From: Falsiroseomonas ponticola
GTDB taxonomy: Bacteria; Pseudomonadota; Alphaproteobacteria; Acetobacterales; Acetobacteraceae
DNA: 64,000 nt
NCBI RefSeq assembly: GCF_016805305.1
Contig: NZ_JAERQN010000007.1
Location: forward strand, 1-64,000
Direction: 5' to 3'
The translations under genes and the position numbers were made by a program. The notes beneath the pieces were generated by a model. The model saw nothing but the letters and a program-made list of their open reading frames with translations, was not told the DNA's origin and made no database searches. Below are positions 39,377-47,130 of the stretch, piece by piece; position 1 is the stretch's first letter, and the number at the start of each line of letters is the position of its first letter.

Positions 39377-40330
39377 ATGCAGGACCCCATCATCAAGGTG
39401 CGCGACGTCGCCTGGATCAGGCTCGGCGCGCCCGACCTCGACCAGGCGGAGCGGTTCCTCACCGATTTCGGCCTGCTGCGGCAGGTGCGGACGGAGGACC
39501 GCCTCTACATGCGCGGCACCGGGGATGCGCACCACCTGCACATCACCGAACGCGGCCCGGACCGGGTGCTGGCCGTGGGCTTCCACGCCGACAGTGAATC
39601 CGACCTGCATCGCCTGGCCGCCCATGCCGCCGGCGCCTCCGGCGTGGAGGACCTGAACGAGCCCGGCGGCGGCAAGCGCGTCCGCCTCAAGGACCATAAC
39701 GGCTTCACCATGGAGGTGGTGCACGGCGTCGCCACCGTGGCGACGCTGCCGGAGCGCCATTCCGTGCTGAACACGGGCGCGGAGCGCCAGCGCCTCGGCC
39801 AGTTGCAGCGGATCGAGCCGCGCCCCTGCCAGGTGAAGCGCATGGGCCATGCGGTGTTCAGCACGCCGGATATCGAGGGCTCCGTCGCCTGGGCGCACCG
39901 CCACCTGGGTTTCGTGGTCAGCGAGCATGTCCATGCCGAGGACAATCCCGATTTCCTGCTGGCCAGCTTCAACCGCGCCGACCGGGGCGAGGAGTTCGTG
40001 GACCACCACATCATGATGTTCGGCCGCCACAGCCGCGCCGGCCTCAACCACATCTCCTACGAGGTGCAGGACATGGACGACCTGCATGCCGGCCATGACT
40101 GGCTCAAGCAGCAGGGGCACTACCACCTCTGGGGCATCGGCCGGCACCTGCTGGGCAGCCAGGTCTTCGACTACTGGAAGGACCCCTGGGGCCGCGTGCA
40201 TGAGCATTGGACGGACACGGATGTGCTGAACGCCGCCGTGGCGCCCCGCAGGCTGCCGAAGAGCCAGGGGCTGAAAAGCCAATGGGGGCCCCAGGCCCCG
40301 CAGGAATTCCGGGAAGCCGCGAGCGTCTGA
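39377..40330 (+). CDS. VOC family protein, extradiol (catechol 2,3-dioxygenase-like) dioxygenase
   Basis: 317 aa with two VOC (vicinal oxygen chelate) domains, the size of type I extradiol dioxygenases. In the C-terminal domain, the iron ligands are visible as His in MGHAVFST, His in LNHISYEV and Glu in GRVHEHWTD. The first domain (VAWIRLGAPDLDQAERFL) lacks them, as in the family. It probably cleaves a catechol-like ring, though a non-aromatic substrate is possible. It follows the GntR gene with a 41-base gap. The last codons and stop form the left arm of a 17-bp stem. Confidence 0.83.
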   Translation: MQDPIIKVRDVAWIRLGAPDLDQAERFLTDFGLLRQVRTEDRLYMRGTGDAHHLHITERGPDRVLAVGFHADSESDLHRLAAHAAGASGVEDLNEPGGGKRVRLKDHNGFTMEVVHGVATVATLPERHSVLNTGAERQRLGQLQRIEPRPCQVKRMGHAVFSTPDIEGSVAWAHRHLGFVVSEHVHAEDNPDFLLASFNRADRGEEFVDHHIMMFGRHSRAGLNHISYEVQDMDDLHAGHDWLKQQGHYHLWGIGRHLLGSQVFDYWKDPWGRVHEHWTDTDVLNAAVAPRRLPKSQGLKSQWGPQAPQEFREAASV

Positions 40331-40373
40331 TCCCGCGCGCCGCCTCCGGCGGCTTCCGGGATCAGACGCTCGC
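40319..40373 (+). terminator. Strong stem-loop spanning the stop codon of the VOC gene
   Basis: A perfect 17-bp inverted repeat (40319-40335 with 40357-40373) encloses a nested 6-bp hairpin (40339-40353). The left arm includes the last codons and the TGA. No U tract follows. It may stop transcription, protect the 3' end or slow the ribosome at the stop. Confidence 0.6.
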
Positions 40374-40380
40374 TTGCCTT

Positions 40381-40475
40381 GCCCTCAGACGCCGGGCGCG
40401 CGCTCCGCGCGCTTGGCTTCGCGGCACTGGCCGCGGGCCGCATTCGCGGCCTCGGCCGGCCGGGCCGGCCGCCAG
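40381..40475 (+). repeat. Multi-hairpin intergenic element, copy 2
   Basis: Four consecutive hairpins at 40396-40412 (7-bp stem, loop CTC), 40420-40435 (6 bp, ACTG), 40436-40451 (6 bp, ATTC) and 40453-40471 (8 bp, CGG). It starts GCCCTCAG as in copy 1 (11132-11223). Three of four stems differ from copy 1 by paired changes. It lies between the VOC and TctC genes, both on the plus strand. Confidence 0.75.
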
Positions 40476-40522
40476 TGTCTGCGCTCGACAATGAAACGCC
40501 GAGTAACGGAGGAAACAACAAG

Positions 40523-41491
40523 ATGCTTACCCGCCGCCTGGCGCTCGGCCTGATGGCCGCGCCGCTCATCGCCCGCCCGGCCCTGGCCGCCTGGCCGGAC
40601 CGCCCCATCCGCCTGCTGCACGGCTTCGCGCCCGGCGGCACGGCGGACATACTGGCCCGCCTGATCGGCACGCCGATCGGCGAATCACTGGGCCAGTCCG
40701 TCGTCATCGAGTCCCGGCCGGGCGCCGGGGGCAACATCGCCTCCGCCGCGCTCGCCCGCAGCCCGGCGGATGGCCACACCATCGGCCTGCTGACCGGCGG
40801 CCACGCCGTCTCCGCCGCCTTCGCCCAGGGCCTGACCTTCGACCCCGTGAACGACTTCGACTTCGTCTCCATGGTCGTGCGCTACGCCTTCGTCATCGTC
40901 GTGCGCGCGGACAGCCCGGCGCGGGACCTGGCGGGGCTGGTGGCCATGGCGAAGGCCCAGCCCGGCCGCATCACCTTCGGCTCCGCCGGCGTCGGATCGA
41001 CGCATCACCTGGTCGGGGAGATGCTGAACGCCGCGGCCGGCATCCAGATGCAGCACGTGCCCTATCGCGGCGACGCCGCCGGCACCACGGCGCTGCTGGG
41101 GGGCGAGGTCTCCGCCATGGTCACCACCAGCGTCGGCGTGCTGCCGCATGTCCGCGCCGGCACGGTGCGGTGCCTGGCCGTCAGCGCCGCCACCCGGTCG
41201 AAGCTGCTGCCCGATGTGCCGACGGTGGCGGAGGCCGCCAATCTGCCGGGCTTCGAGGCGCCCACCTGGGCCGGCATCGCCGCGCCGAAGGGCCTGCCGG
41301 AGCCGGTGGCGCTGCGCCTGCACCAGGTGGTGGCGACGGTCATCAACGAACCCGCCATGCGCCGCCGCCTGGACGATCTGGTGGATGGAGAGGTCGATGC
41401 CGGCCGCCCCGGCGACATGCGCCCCTTCGTGGCGGCGGAGATCGCGCGCTGGCGCAGCGTGATCCAGCGCCAGGGCATCCAGATGCAGTAG
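40523..41491 (+). CDS. Tripartite tricarboxylate transporter substrate-binding protein (TctC/Bug family)
   Basis: 322 aa from MLTRRLALGLMAAPLIARPALAAWP, a signal peptide with a twin-Arg-like start; GGAGG lies 11 bases upstream. The Bug family signature is clear: WPDRPIRLLHGFAPGGTADILAR, VIESRPGAGGNIA, GSAGVGSTHHLVGEML, QHVPYRGDAAGTTALLGGEV and GLPEPVALRLH. It binds carboxylates in the periplasm. No TctA/TctB genes are adjacent, as is usual for the many orphan Bug proteins of such bacteria. It lies in the probable GntR regulon. Confidence 0.92.
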   Translation: MLTRRLALGLMAAPLIARPALAAWPDRPIRLLHGFAPGGTADILARLIGTPIGESLGQSVVIESRPGAGGNIASAALARSPADGHTIGLLTGGHAVSAAFAQGLTFDPVNDFDFVSMVVRYAFVIVVRADSPARDLAGLVAMAKAQPGRITFGSAGVGSTHHLVGEMLNAAAGIQMQHVPYRGDAAGTTALLGGEVSAMVTTSVGVLPHVRAGTVRCLAVSAATRSKLLPDVPTVAEAANLPGFEAPTWAGIAAPKGLPEPVALRLHQVVATVINEPAMRRRLDDLVDGEVDAGRPGDMRPFVAAEIARWRSVIQRQGIQMQ

Positions 41492-41572
41492 GGGCGCGAT
41501 TCCGCTGGCGCCCGCGCCATCGTTCCTGCTATGTTCCATCCATCATGGCCCGGACCGCGCCACCGGCCCGCG

Positions 41573-41601
41573 GCCCTCTCCCCCCATCGGGGGGAGAGGG
41601 C
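41573..41601. repeat. Widespread GCCCTCTCCCCCC-type palindrome
   Basis: A 13-bp perfect stem (41573-41585 with 41589-41601) with loop ATC, followed by CTGGGTGAGGGGGGC. The pattern resembles short palindromes commonly found between genes in Proteobacteria. It lies in the convergent space between the TctC and Ldh genes and can act as a bidirectional terminator. Confidence 0.65.
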
Positions 41602-41678
41602 TGGGTGAGGGGGGCGTGGAGCCTCCACAACCCCTCCCATTCATCCGCCAGCACCCCCGAAATTCGGTGCTAAACCCG

Positions 41679-41705
41679 CATAAACGGCATAATCGGCTTA
41701 AACGG
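41679..41705. repeat. Three tandem 9-bp repeats in an AT-richer hairpin
   Basis: CATAAACGG, CATAATCGG and CTTAAACGG follow each other without gaps. They are flanked by GCTAAACCCG (41669-41678) and CGGGTTAGC (41703-41711), which are inverted arms with one bulge. Just downstream of the Ldh gene stop on the minus strand; GACT-AAAA-AGTC (41712-41723) adds a short hairpin. Function unknown, perhaps termination. Confidence 0.5.
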
Positions 41706-41721
41706 GTTAGCGACTAAAAAG

Positions 41722-42759
41722 TCACAGCAGCGCCGGCACCTCGACGTGGAGCCGCATCGCCGCCTCGACCAGCTGCTTCCACACCCCCGGCGGCAGCGGG
41801 ATGCCCGCCTCCAGCCGCCGGGCGCGTTCCGCATCGCCACGCTCGCCCGGCACCAGCAGGGCCTCGGCGTCGGGCGCCAGGGGCTGGGCCGCGATGGTGG
41901 CGGCCAGGTCGTCCACATCCGCGGCCAGCGCCGCCGGATCGCCGAAGGCCGAGAGGTCCAGCGCGATGGCGACGCCGTTCATGCCGTAGGTCTTCTCGCC
42001 CCGCAGCGCGGGCGCGATCATCGGGTTGGTCGCGACCAGGCTCGCCAGGCACTCGATCATCAGCGACAGGCCCGCCCCCTTCGGCCCCGCCATGGGCAGC
42101 AGGGTGGCGACCTTGGCGGCATCCGTGGTGTCGGCGCCTTCCGCATCGATCCCCCAGCCCGCGGGGATCGGCGTGCCGGACGCCTTGGCGCCCAGGATTT
42201 TTCCGAGTGACACCGTCGCCGTGGCCATGTCGAGCAGCAGGGGAGGGTGCTTCCCGCCCGGCATGGCGATGGCGATGGGGTTGGTGGAGACCACCGCCTT
42301 CCGGCTGCCCGGCCAAGCCATGAGGGGGATGCTGGCCGTCATCACCAGCCCCGCCATGCCCTGCGCGGCGGCCTGCAGGGCGAAGTGCCCGACGGCGCCG
42401 GCATGAGTGATGTTGCGCGCGACGCACCAGCCCACATGCACGCGCTTCGCCGCCGCGATCGCCTCCTCCATCGCGCGCTTCATCGCGACAGGCCCGGGCG
42501 CGCCCGCGGCATCCAGCAGCGCGATGGCGCCGGCCGCCTTCAGCAGCCGCATCTCCGCGGCCGGGCGGATGTCGCCGGCCGCGATCTGGTCGAGGTAACG
42601 GGGGATACGGATCACGCCGTGGCTGTCCACGCCACGGAGATTGGCGAAGACCAGCGTCTCCGCCCAGACCGCCGCATCCTGGCGCGGCGTGCCCGCGGCG
42701 GCCAGGATGTCGCGCGCGAAGGCCTGCAGGGAAGGGGCGGCGATGCGGAGCTTCGACAC
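41722..42759 (-). CDS. Ldh family (malate/L-lactate/sulfolactate) dehydrogenase
   Basis: 345 aa with a GTG start located 2 bases after the hydrolase stop. Family signatures: NLRGVDSHGVIRIPRYLDQI (catalytic His), NITHAGAVGHFALQAA, STNPIAIAMPGG, LLDMATATVSLGKIL and GPKGAGLSLMIE. These NAD(P)-dependent enzymes are unrelated to classical Rossmann lactate dehydrogenases and oxidise 2-hydroxy acids such as malate, ureidoglycolate or sulfolactate. The substrate is unclear. The cotranscribed hydrolase and the upstream GntR-like site tie it to the 38-41 kb catabolic genes. Confidence 0.9.
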   Translation of the reverse strand: MSKLRIAAPSLQAFARDILAAAGTPRQDAAVWAETLVFANLRGVDSHGVIRIPRYLDQIAAGDIRPAAEMRLLKAAGAIALLDAAGAPGPVAMKRAMEEAIAAAKRVHVGWCVARNITHAGAVGHFALQAAAQGMAGLVMTASIPLMAWPGSRKAVVSTNPIAIAMPGGKHPPLLLDMATATVSLGKILGAKASGTPIPAGWGIDAEGADTTDAAKVATLLPMAGPKGAGLSLMIECLASLVATNPMIAPALRGEKTYGMNGVAIALDLSAFGDPAALAADVDDLAATIAAQPLAPDAEALLVPGERGDAERARRLEAGIPLPPGVWKQLVEAAMRLHVEVPALL

Positions 42760-42761
42760 GG

Positions 42762-43634
42762 TCAGGCCTTCGCCACCGGGAAATGCACGTCGAGCCATCC
42801 CTTCAGGATGCCCGCCGTGCGCTGGTTGCCGGCGGCCAGCGGGAAATGGTCGGTGCCCGTGATCAGCACCAGGTCCTTCGGCTGCCCCGCCTTCTCCCAC
42901 AGCCGGATCGACTGCTCCGTCGGCGTCACCGTGTCATCCGCGCCATGGATGAACAGCACGGGGCGCGGGCTGATCCAGTGCACCACCTCCTCCGCCTTGA
43001 AGTCGAACATGGATTGCGCGGTGTCGGCGGAGACTTCCATGAGTGCGTTGGGCGAGAGGTTCTTGCGCAGGTGTTCCTGCATCGGCACCACGTCGAAGCG
43101 CGGCACGGTCAGCGCCTCGCCCGTCTTCTCCTTGTGGGCGCGGTTGGCGGCGAGCATCGCCAGGAATTTCGGCCAGGCCTCCCCGGGGTGCTGGCCCATG
43201 AACTTGCGCTCCCCATGCCCCCAGCCGCAGGAGGAGATGACGGCGGCGAAGCGCTGGTCGATGGCGCCGGCATAGCAGGCGACGGCGGCGCCGAAGCTGT
43301 GGCCGATGATGCCGATGCGGGTGGGATCGATCTCCGGCCGCTGGCTCAGCCAGTTCAGCGCGTTCTTCGCATCCGCCACCTGATCGTGGCACAGCACGTA
43401 GCCGCGCTTGCCGCCGGACTTGCCGCAGCCGCGGAAGTCCATGCGCAGCACGGCATAGCCGAAGGATTCCAGCAGCCGCGCCATGATCTCCGCATGGCTC
43501 TTGTCCTTGGACCCGATGAAGCCGTGCAGCACGATGAAGGCCGGCAGCCGCGTGCCGGGCGGCGTGCCGTCCGGGATGTGCAGGTCGCCCGCGATGTCGA
43601 TGCCGTCGGAGACGAAGCTGACGGGGGTGTCCAT
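42762..43634 (-). CDS. Alpha/beta hydrolase (acyl-peptidase/esterase-like)
   Basis: 290 aa from MDTPVSFVSDGIDIAGDLHIPDG; in-frame starts up to 43691 exist, but the chosen start fits the fold. LHGFIGSKDKS gives the oxyanion region, GHSFGAAVA the nucleophile elbow Ser, HGADDTVTP the Asp and GTDHFPLA the His of the triad. It resembles S9-type or dienelactone-hydrolase-like esterases. First gene of a two-gene operon with the Ldh-type dehydrogenase, preceded by a GntR-like operator. Confidence 0.85.
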   Translation of the reverse strand: MDTPVSFVSDGIDIAGDLHIPDGTPPGTRLPAFIVLHGFIGSKDKSHAEIMARLLESFGYAVLRMDFRGCGKSGGKRGYVLCHDQVADAKNALNWLSQRPEIDPTRIGIIGHSFGAAVACYAGAIDQRFAAVISSCGWGHGERKFMGQHPGEAWPKFLAMLAANRAHKEKTGEALTVPRFDVVPMQEHLRKNLSPNALMEVSADTAQSMFDFKAEEVVHWISPRPVLFIHGADDTVTPTEQSIRLWEKAGQPKDLVLITGTDHFPLAAGNQRTAGILKGWLDVHFPVAKA

Positions 43635-43696
43635 GGAAGGGCCGTGTCCTCTGCCTTGGCGCCGCATCGCGGCGCGGGCGGAGTAGGGCACGGATT

Positions 43697-43721
43697 TTCG
43701 AAGATGCCAAGCATGTTCGAA
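43697..43721 (-). promoter_or_regulatory. Candidate GntR operator upstream of the hydrolase/dehydrogenase operon
   Basis: On the minus strand, TTCGAACATGC and GCATCTTCGAA flank TTG, a near-perfect 25-bp palindrome with one mismatch. The first 14 bases equal the site before the GntR gene (38558-38571). It lies 63 bases before the hydrolase start. Confidence 0.55.
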
Positions 43722-43728
43722 GTGAAGC

Positions 43729-44394
43729 CTATGCCGCCGCCAGCGCGGCCTCGCCCGCCGGGGTCAGGCGGTAGGTGCCGCGGCCGACGCGCTCGAACCA
43801 TCCATGCACGTTGCGGAGCAGGATGGTGGGCGCGTCCGGCACCACGGCGGCCACGGCCCGCGTTGTCGCCGGCCCGTCCCTCAGCGCCCCGGCGCAGGCC
43901 AGCGCGGCCTGGCGATAGGCGGTCATGACCGGCTGGCGGTTGCCGCCGCCCGGCGTCGGGTCCCCGCGCCGCTTGCGGTGTTCCGCCACCAGGTGGGACC
44001 GGCGCCCGGGGTTCAGCCGGGGGCGATAGGCCGTCGGCTCCACCAGCACCTCCACCCGGCCGGAGACCGGCAGCACCGCCAGCAGCCCGAAGCCCAGCAG
44101 CCGGCACAGCCGGTGGGCGCGGCGGTCCCGGTCCCGCCCCTTGCGGGTGGCCGGCACGGCCAGCCAGACCTCGTCGCAGGCCGCCATCCGGTCCACGCCC
44201 TGCAGCAGCAGTTCCAGCGTCAGGCCCGCCTTCATCTCCGCGATCACCAGCAGCGGCGGGTCGCCGGCGCCCAGCGCCACCACGTCGCAGCCCAGCACCT
44301 CGCCCTTCGGCTCCAGCCCGAGCGACTGGAGATGCGCCTTCACGGCGGCGTAGAGGTCGGTTTCGCGGGGGCGGCGGGGCATCGCCGCGGGCAT
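43729..44394 (-). CDS. DUF2161 family PD-(D/E)XK-like protein
   Basis: 221 aa. RETDLYAAVKAHLQSLG at the N-terminus, GCDVVAL and VIAEMKAGLTLELLLQGVDRM give the PD-(D/E)XK nuclease-like core (D...ExK with E-M-K), and VWLAVPA follows. The C-terminal ~60 residues look like a small winged-helix domain (VHGWFERVGRGTYRLTPAGEAAL). DUF2161 proteins are predicted nucleases or phosphodiesterases of unknown biological role. A second ATG four codons in is possible. It is followed on the same strand by the hydrolase operon after a 94-base gap. Confidence 0.82.
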   Translation of the reverse strand: MPAAMPRRPRETDLYAAVKAHLQSLGLEPKGEVLGCDVVALGAGDPPLLVIAEMKAGLTLELLLQGVDRMAACDEVWLAVPATRKGRDRDRRAHRLCRLLGFGLLAVLPVSGRVEVLVEPTAYRPRLNPGRRSHLVAEHRKRRGDPTPGGGNRQPVMTAYRQAALACAGALRDGPATTRAVAAVVPDAPTILLRNVHGWFERVGRGTYRLTPAGEAALAAA

Positions 44395-44438
44395 GCGCCC
44401 GGCCTGCCCCGGGCGTCAATCGGCCGCGGCGGCGGATG

Positions 44439-46967
44439 TCAGTCGCCTGCGGCGGGCAGGCGGATGCGGAAGACGGCGCCGCCTTCCTCGTTCGTGGCGG
44501 TGATCGTGCCGCCCATCTGCTGCACCAGCCCCTGGCAGACGGACAGGCCGAGCCCCGTGCCCCGGTCCTCCGCCTTGGTGGTGACGAAGGGCTGGAACAG
44601 GCGGGCCATCACCGCATCCGGGATGCCGCCGCCATTATCGGCCACGGTCAGCACGACGAAGCCCGCATCCGGCGCGGCGCTGACGCGCACGCGCCGCGGC
44701 TGGTCCGCCGGCAGCCCCGCCAGCGCGTCGCGCGCATTGCCGATCAGGTTCACCAGCACCTGCTCCAGCGGCACCAGCTGGCCGAGCACCCGCGGCACCG
44801 GGTTGCCCAGCGCCAGCACCAGCTGCACCCCGGCATCGCGCAGCGTCCCGCCCAGCACCGCCATCGCGCCTTCCACCGCCAGCTCCAGCGGCACCGGCTC
44901 GGGCGCCGCGCCTTCCTCGCCGCCGCGGGCGAAGCGGCGCAGATGCTCCACCACCGCCGCCGCGCGCGTGACATAGCCGCTGGCCCGGCCGAGCCGCGTG
45001 CCCACCGCCGCCAGGTCGCCCCGTTCCAGCGCCTGGCGCGTGTTGGACAGCGCGAGGCCGATCGCCAGCAGCGGCTGCTTCAGCTCATGCGCCAGCCCGG
45101 CCGACAGCTCCCCCAGCGAGGCCAGCCGCGCCGCGGCGATGGCGCGCGCCTTGGCATCCAGCTCCGCCGTCACGTCGGCCAGGTAGCCGACGATGTCCAT
45201 GGCGCTGTCATCGACGCGCCCCACCACGGAAACCGTCACCCGCACCGCGATCGCCCCGCCATCGGGCCGGCGCACCGCCAGGTCGGCGGACCAGCGCCCG
45301 TCGCGGCGCATCGCCTCGATGCCCGGCACCAGCGAATCGGCGGGCAGCAGGATGGCGCCGAGCCCGCCCGCCGCCGCCAGCGCCGCCGCCGTCCAGCCCG
45401 TCACCGGCTCGATGCTGCGGCTGACGAAATCCTCCCGCCAGCAGCCCTTGCCCGGAAGCTGGCAGCCGGCGCAGGCCCAGACGCGGCCGCGGAACACCAC
45501 CACGGGGGCCAGGGCCAGCGTCTCGTCCATCTCGGCCCGCGCCGCCGCTTCCCGCGCCAGGGCGGCCTGCTCCGCACTGGCATCGCGCATGTAGCCGACG
45601 ATCTCGCCCCCGCCATCGGGCCGCACCGACAGGCGCTGCATGTGCATCACCACGTCGCGCCACCCGCCATCGGGCTGGCGGATGCGCCAGCGGCGGATCG
45701 CGCCGCCATCCCGCAGCACCTGGCGCACCATCTCGGGCCGTGCCGGCGCCTGTTCGTCATAGAGGCGGCTCCAATCCTCCTCCCGGTCCAGGCTGCCATC
45801 CGTCCAGCCCGTCACCGCCTGCACGTCGCCGTCGCGGTAGGTGAGGCGGGAGGACCCGTCGGCGGCGACGTCGCGCAGGAAGATCACGGCGGGCAGCCGG
45901 GCATGCAGCCGGTGCAGCTCCGCCCGCCCCGCCGCCAGCAGCGCCGCCTGCGCCGCCGATCGCCGCCCCCGGTCCGCCACCCGCACCAGCAGGGCGCAGA
46001 GGATGGCGAGGCCGGTATAGCCGAGCGCCGCCAGCAGCGACGCCGTCTCCAGCAGCCTGGCCGTGTGCAGCGCGCCCGCCGCCTCCACGCCCGCGACCGC
46101 GATCAGGTTCGTGCCCGGCAGCAGCTGCGCGACGACGAAGCGGACCGGCCCGTCCGGCACCAGCGGGCCCGTCGCCGTGAAACGGCCCGCGCGCTCGATA
46201 TCCTGGCGCCGCGGCGCCGGCAGCACCGGCGTGCCGATGCGCGGGGCCCCGCGCTGGTTGGCGGCCAGCAGCTCCCCCTCCTGCCGCACCAGCGCGATCA
46301 CGTCCGTCGGCTGGTCCGTCACGGCGGCAAGCTGCGGGGCCACATCCTCCGGCCGCAGCAGCGCGATGGCGACGCCGGCGAAGCTGTCCCCGGGCCCGGT
46401 CAGGCGCCAGGATACCGGCAGCAGCTGGCCCGGACCGCTATTGGGCAGGCCGAAGATGGGGCCGGGATGGCCCTGGCGGTGCTGCTGGAAATGCGCGCGG
46501 TCCGCCACCGAGAAGCTGTGATGCCCGCCCTCGGAATGCCAGATCACGGCGCCATCCGGTCCCGCGACGCCAAGCTGCGCGATCGCCATGGCGGGGTTGG
46601 CGAGGATGGCGCGGATCGTCGTCTCCACGTCCCGCCGCCGCGCCTCATCCCCCGGCGCGCCGAGCGACTGCCAGCGCTGCGAGAGGTTGCGCAGCATGCG
46701 CGTCACCTCGATGGTCTTGCCCGCGACCTGCCCGGTGGCGATGGCGATGGACCGCGCGCGGTCGAAGCCCGCCGCGGTCGCGGCCTGCATCACCTGGTGG
46801 GAGAGGGCGTAGGCCAGCACCCAGGCCCCCACCACGCTCAGCCCGAGGAGCAGCACGGCCACGATGCGGCCGATGGCGGCCAGGGTGCGCGTGCCGCCGG
46901 CGTGCCGGCCCGCATTGGCCGTACCAGCAGCGTCCCCGACCGGGGTAATCGAAAAGAAGTGCGGCAC
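44439..46967 (-). CDS. Sensor histidine kinase with periplasmic sensor and two PAS domains (orphan)
   Basis: 842 aa, GTG start. Two membrane helices (about residues 30-55 and 305-328) bracket a dCache-like periplasmic domain. Two PAS domains follow, then HisKA (LGELSAGLAHELKQPLL, phospho-His) and HATPase (NLIGNARDAL, DNGGGIPD, GTGLGLSV). The second PAS contains ACAGCQLPGKGC, a CX2CX6C cluster unusual in PAS domains. HELKQP resembles NtrY/DctB-type kinases. No response regulator gene is adjacent. Confidence 0.9.
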   Translation of the reverse strand: MPHFFSITPVGDAAGTANAGRHAGGTRTLAAIGRIVAVLLLGLSVVGAWVLAYALSHQVMQAATAAGFDRARSIAIATGQVAGKTIEVTRMLRNLSQRWQSLGAPGDEARRRDVETTIRAILANPAMAIAQLGVAGPDGAVIWHSEGGHHSFSVADRAHFQQHRQGHPGPIFGLPNSGPGQLLPVSWRLTGPGDSFAGVAIALLRPEDVAPQLAAVTDQPTDVIALVRQEGELLAANQRGAPRIGTPVLPAPRRQDIERAGRFTATGPLVPDGPVRFVVAQLLPGTNLIAVAGVEAAGALHTARLLETASLLAALGYTGLAILCALLVRVADRGRRSAAQAALLAAGRAELHRLHARLPAVIFLRDVAADGSSRLTYRDGDVQAVTGWTDGSLDREEDWSRLYDEQAPARPEMVRQVLRDGGAIRRWRIRQPDGGWRDVVMHMQRLSVRPDGGGEIVGYMRDASAEQAALAREAAARAEMDETLALAPVVVFRGRVWACAGCQLPGKGCWREDFVSRSIEPVTGWTAAALAAAGGLGAILLPADSLVPGIEAMRRDGRWSADLAVRRPDGGAIAVRVTVSVVGRVDDSAMDIVGYLADVTAELDAKARAIAAARLASLGELSAGLAHELKQPLLAIGLALSNTRQALERGDLAAVGTRLGRASGYVTRAAAVVEHLRRFARGGEEGAAPEPVPLELAVEGAMAVLGGTLRDAGVQLVLALGNPVPRVLGQLVPLEQVLVNLIGNARDALAGLPADQPRRVRVSAAPDAGFVVLTVADNGGGIPDAVMARLFQPFVTTKAEDRGTGLGLSVCQGLVQQMGGTITATNEEGGAVFRIRLPAAGD

Positions 46968-47130
46968 GGGTCGAAAACGTCCTGGACTGTTCCCGCCTAG
47001 TCAGCCGGGGCGGCCGGGGCGCGCCACGCAGGAGAGGGTTGTGCGGTCGGTCCGCCTCGTGCGCGCCCCCTCTAGCGCAGGCGTGAGCTTTGCAAGGAAG
47101 TTGATTCGTTAATTCGACGAAATCCGGACC

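Noticed and set aside
44436..47000. An 854-codon open frame on the plus strand
   Set aside because: Mirror of the histidine kinase gene; composition is only codon-bias shadow.
47090..47130. Short inverted repeat TTCGT/ACGAA after the MCP gene
   Set aside because: Five-bp arms with a 7-base loop and no U tract are too weak to call a terminator.
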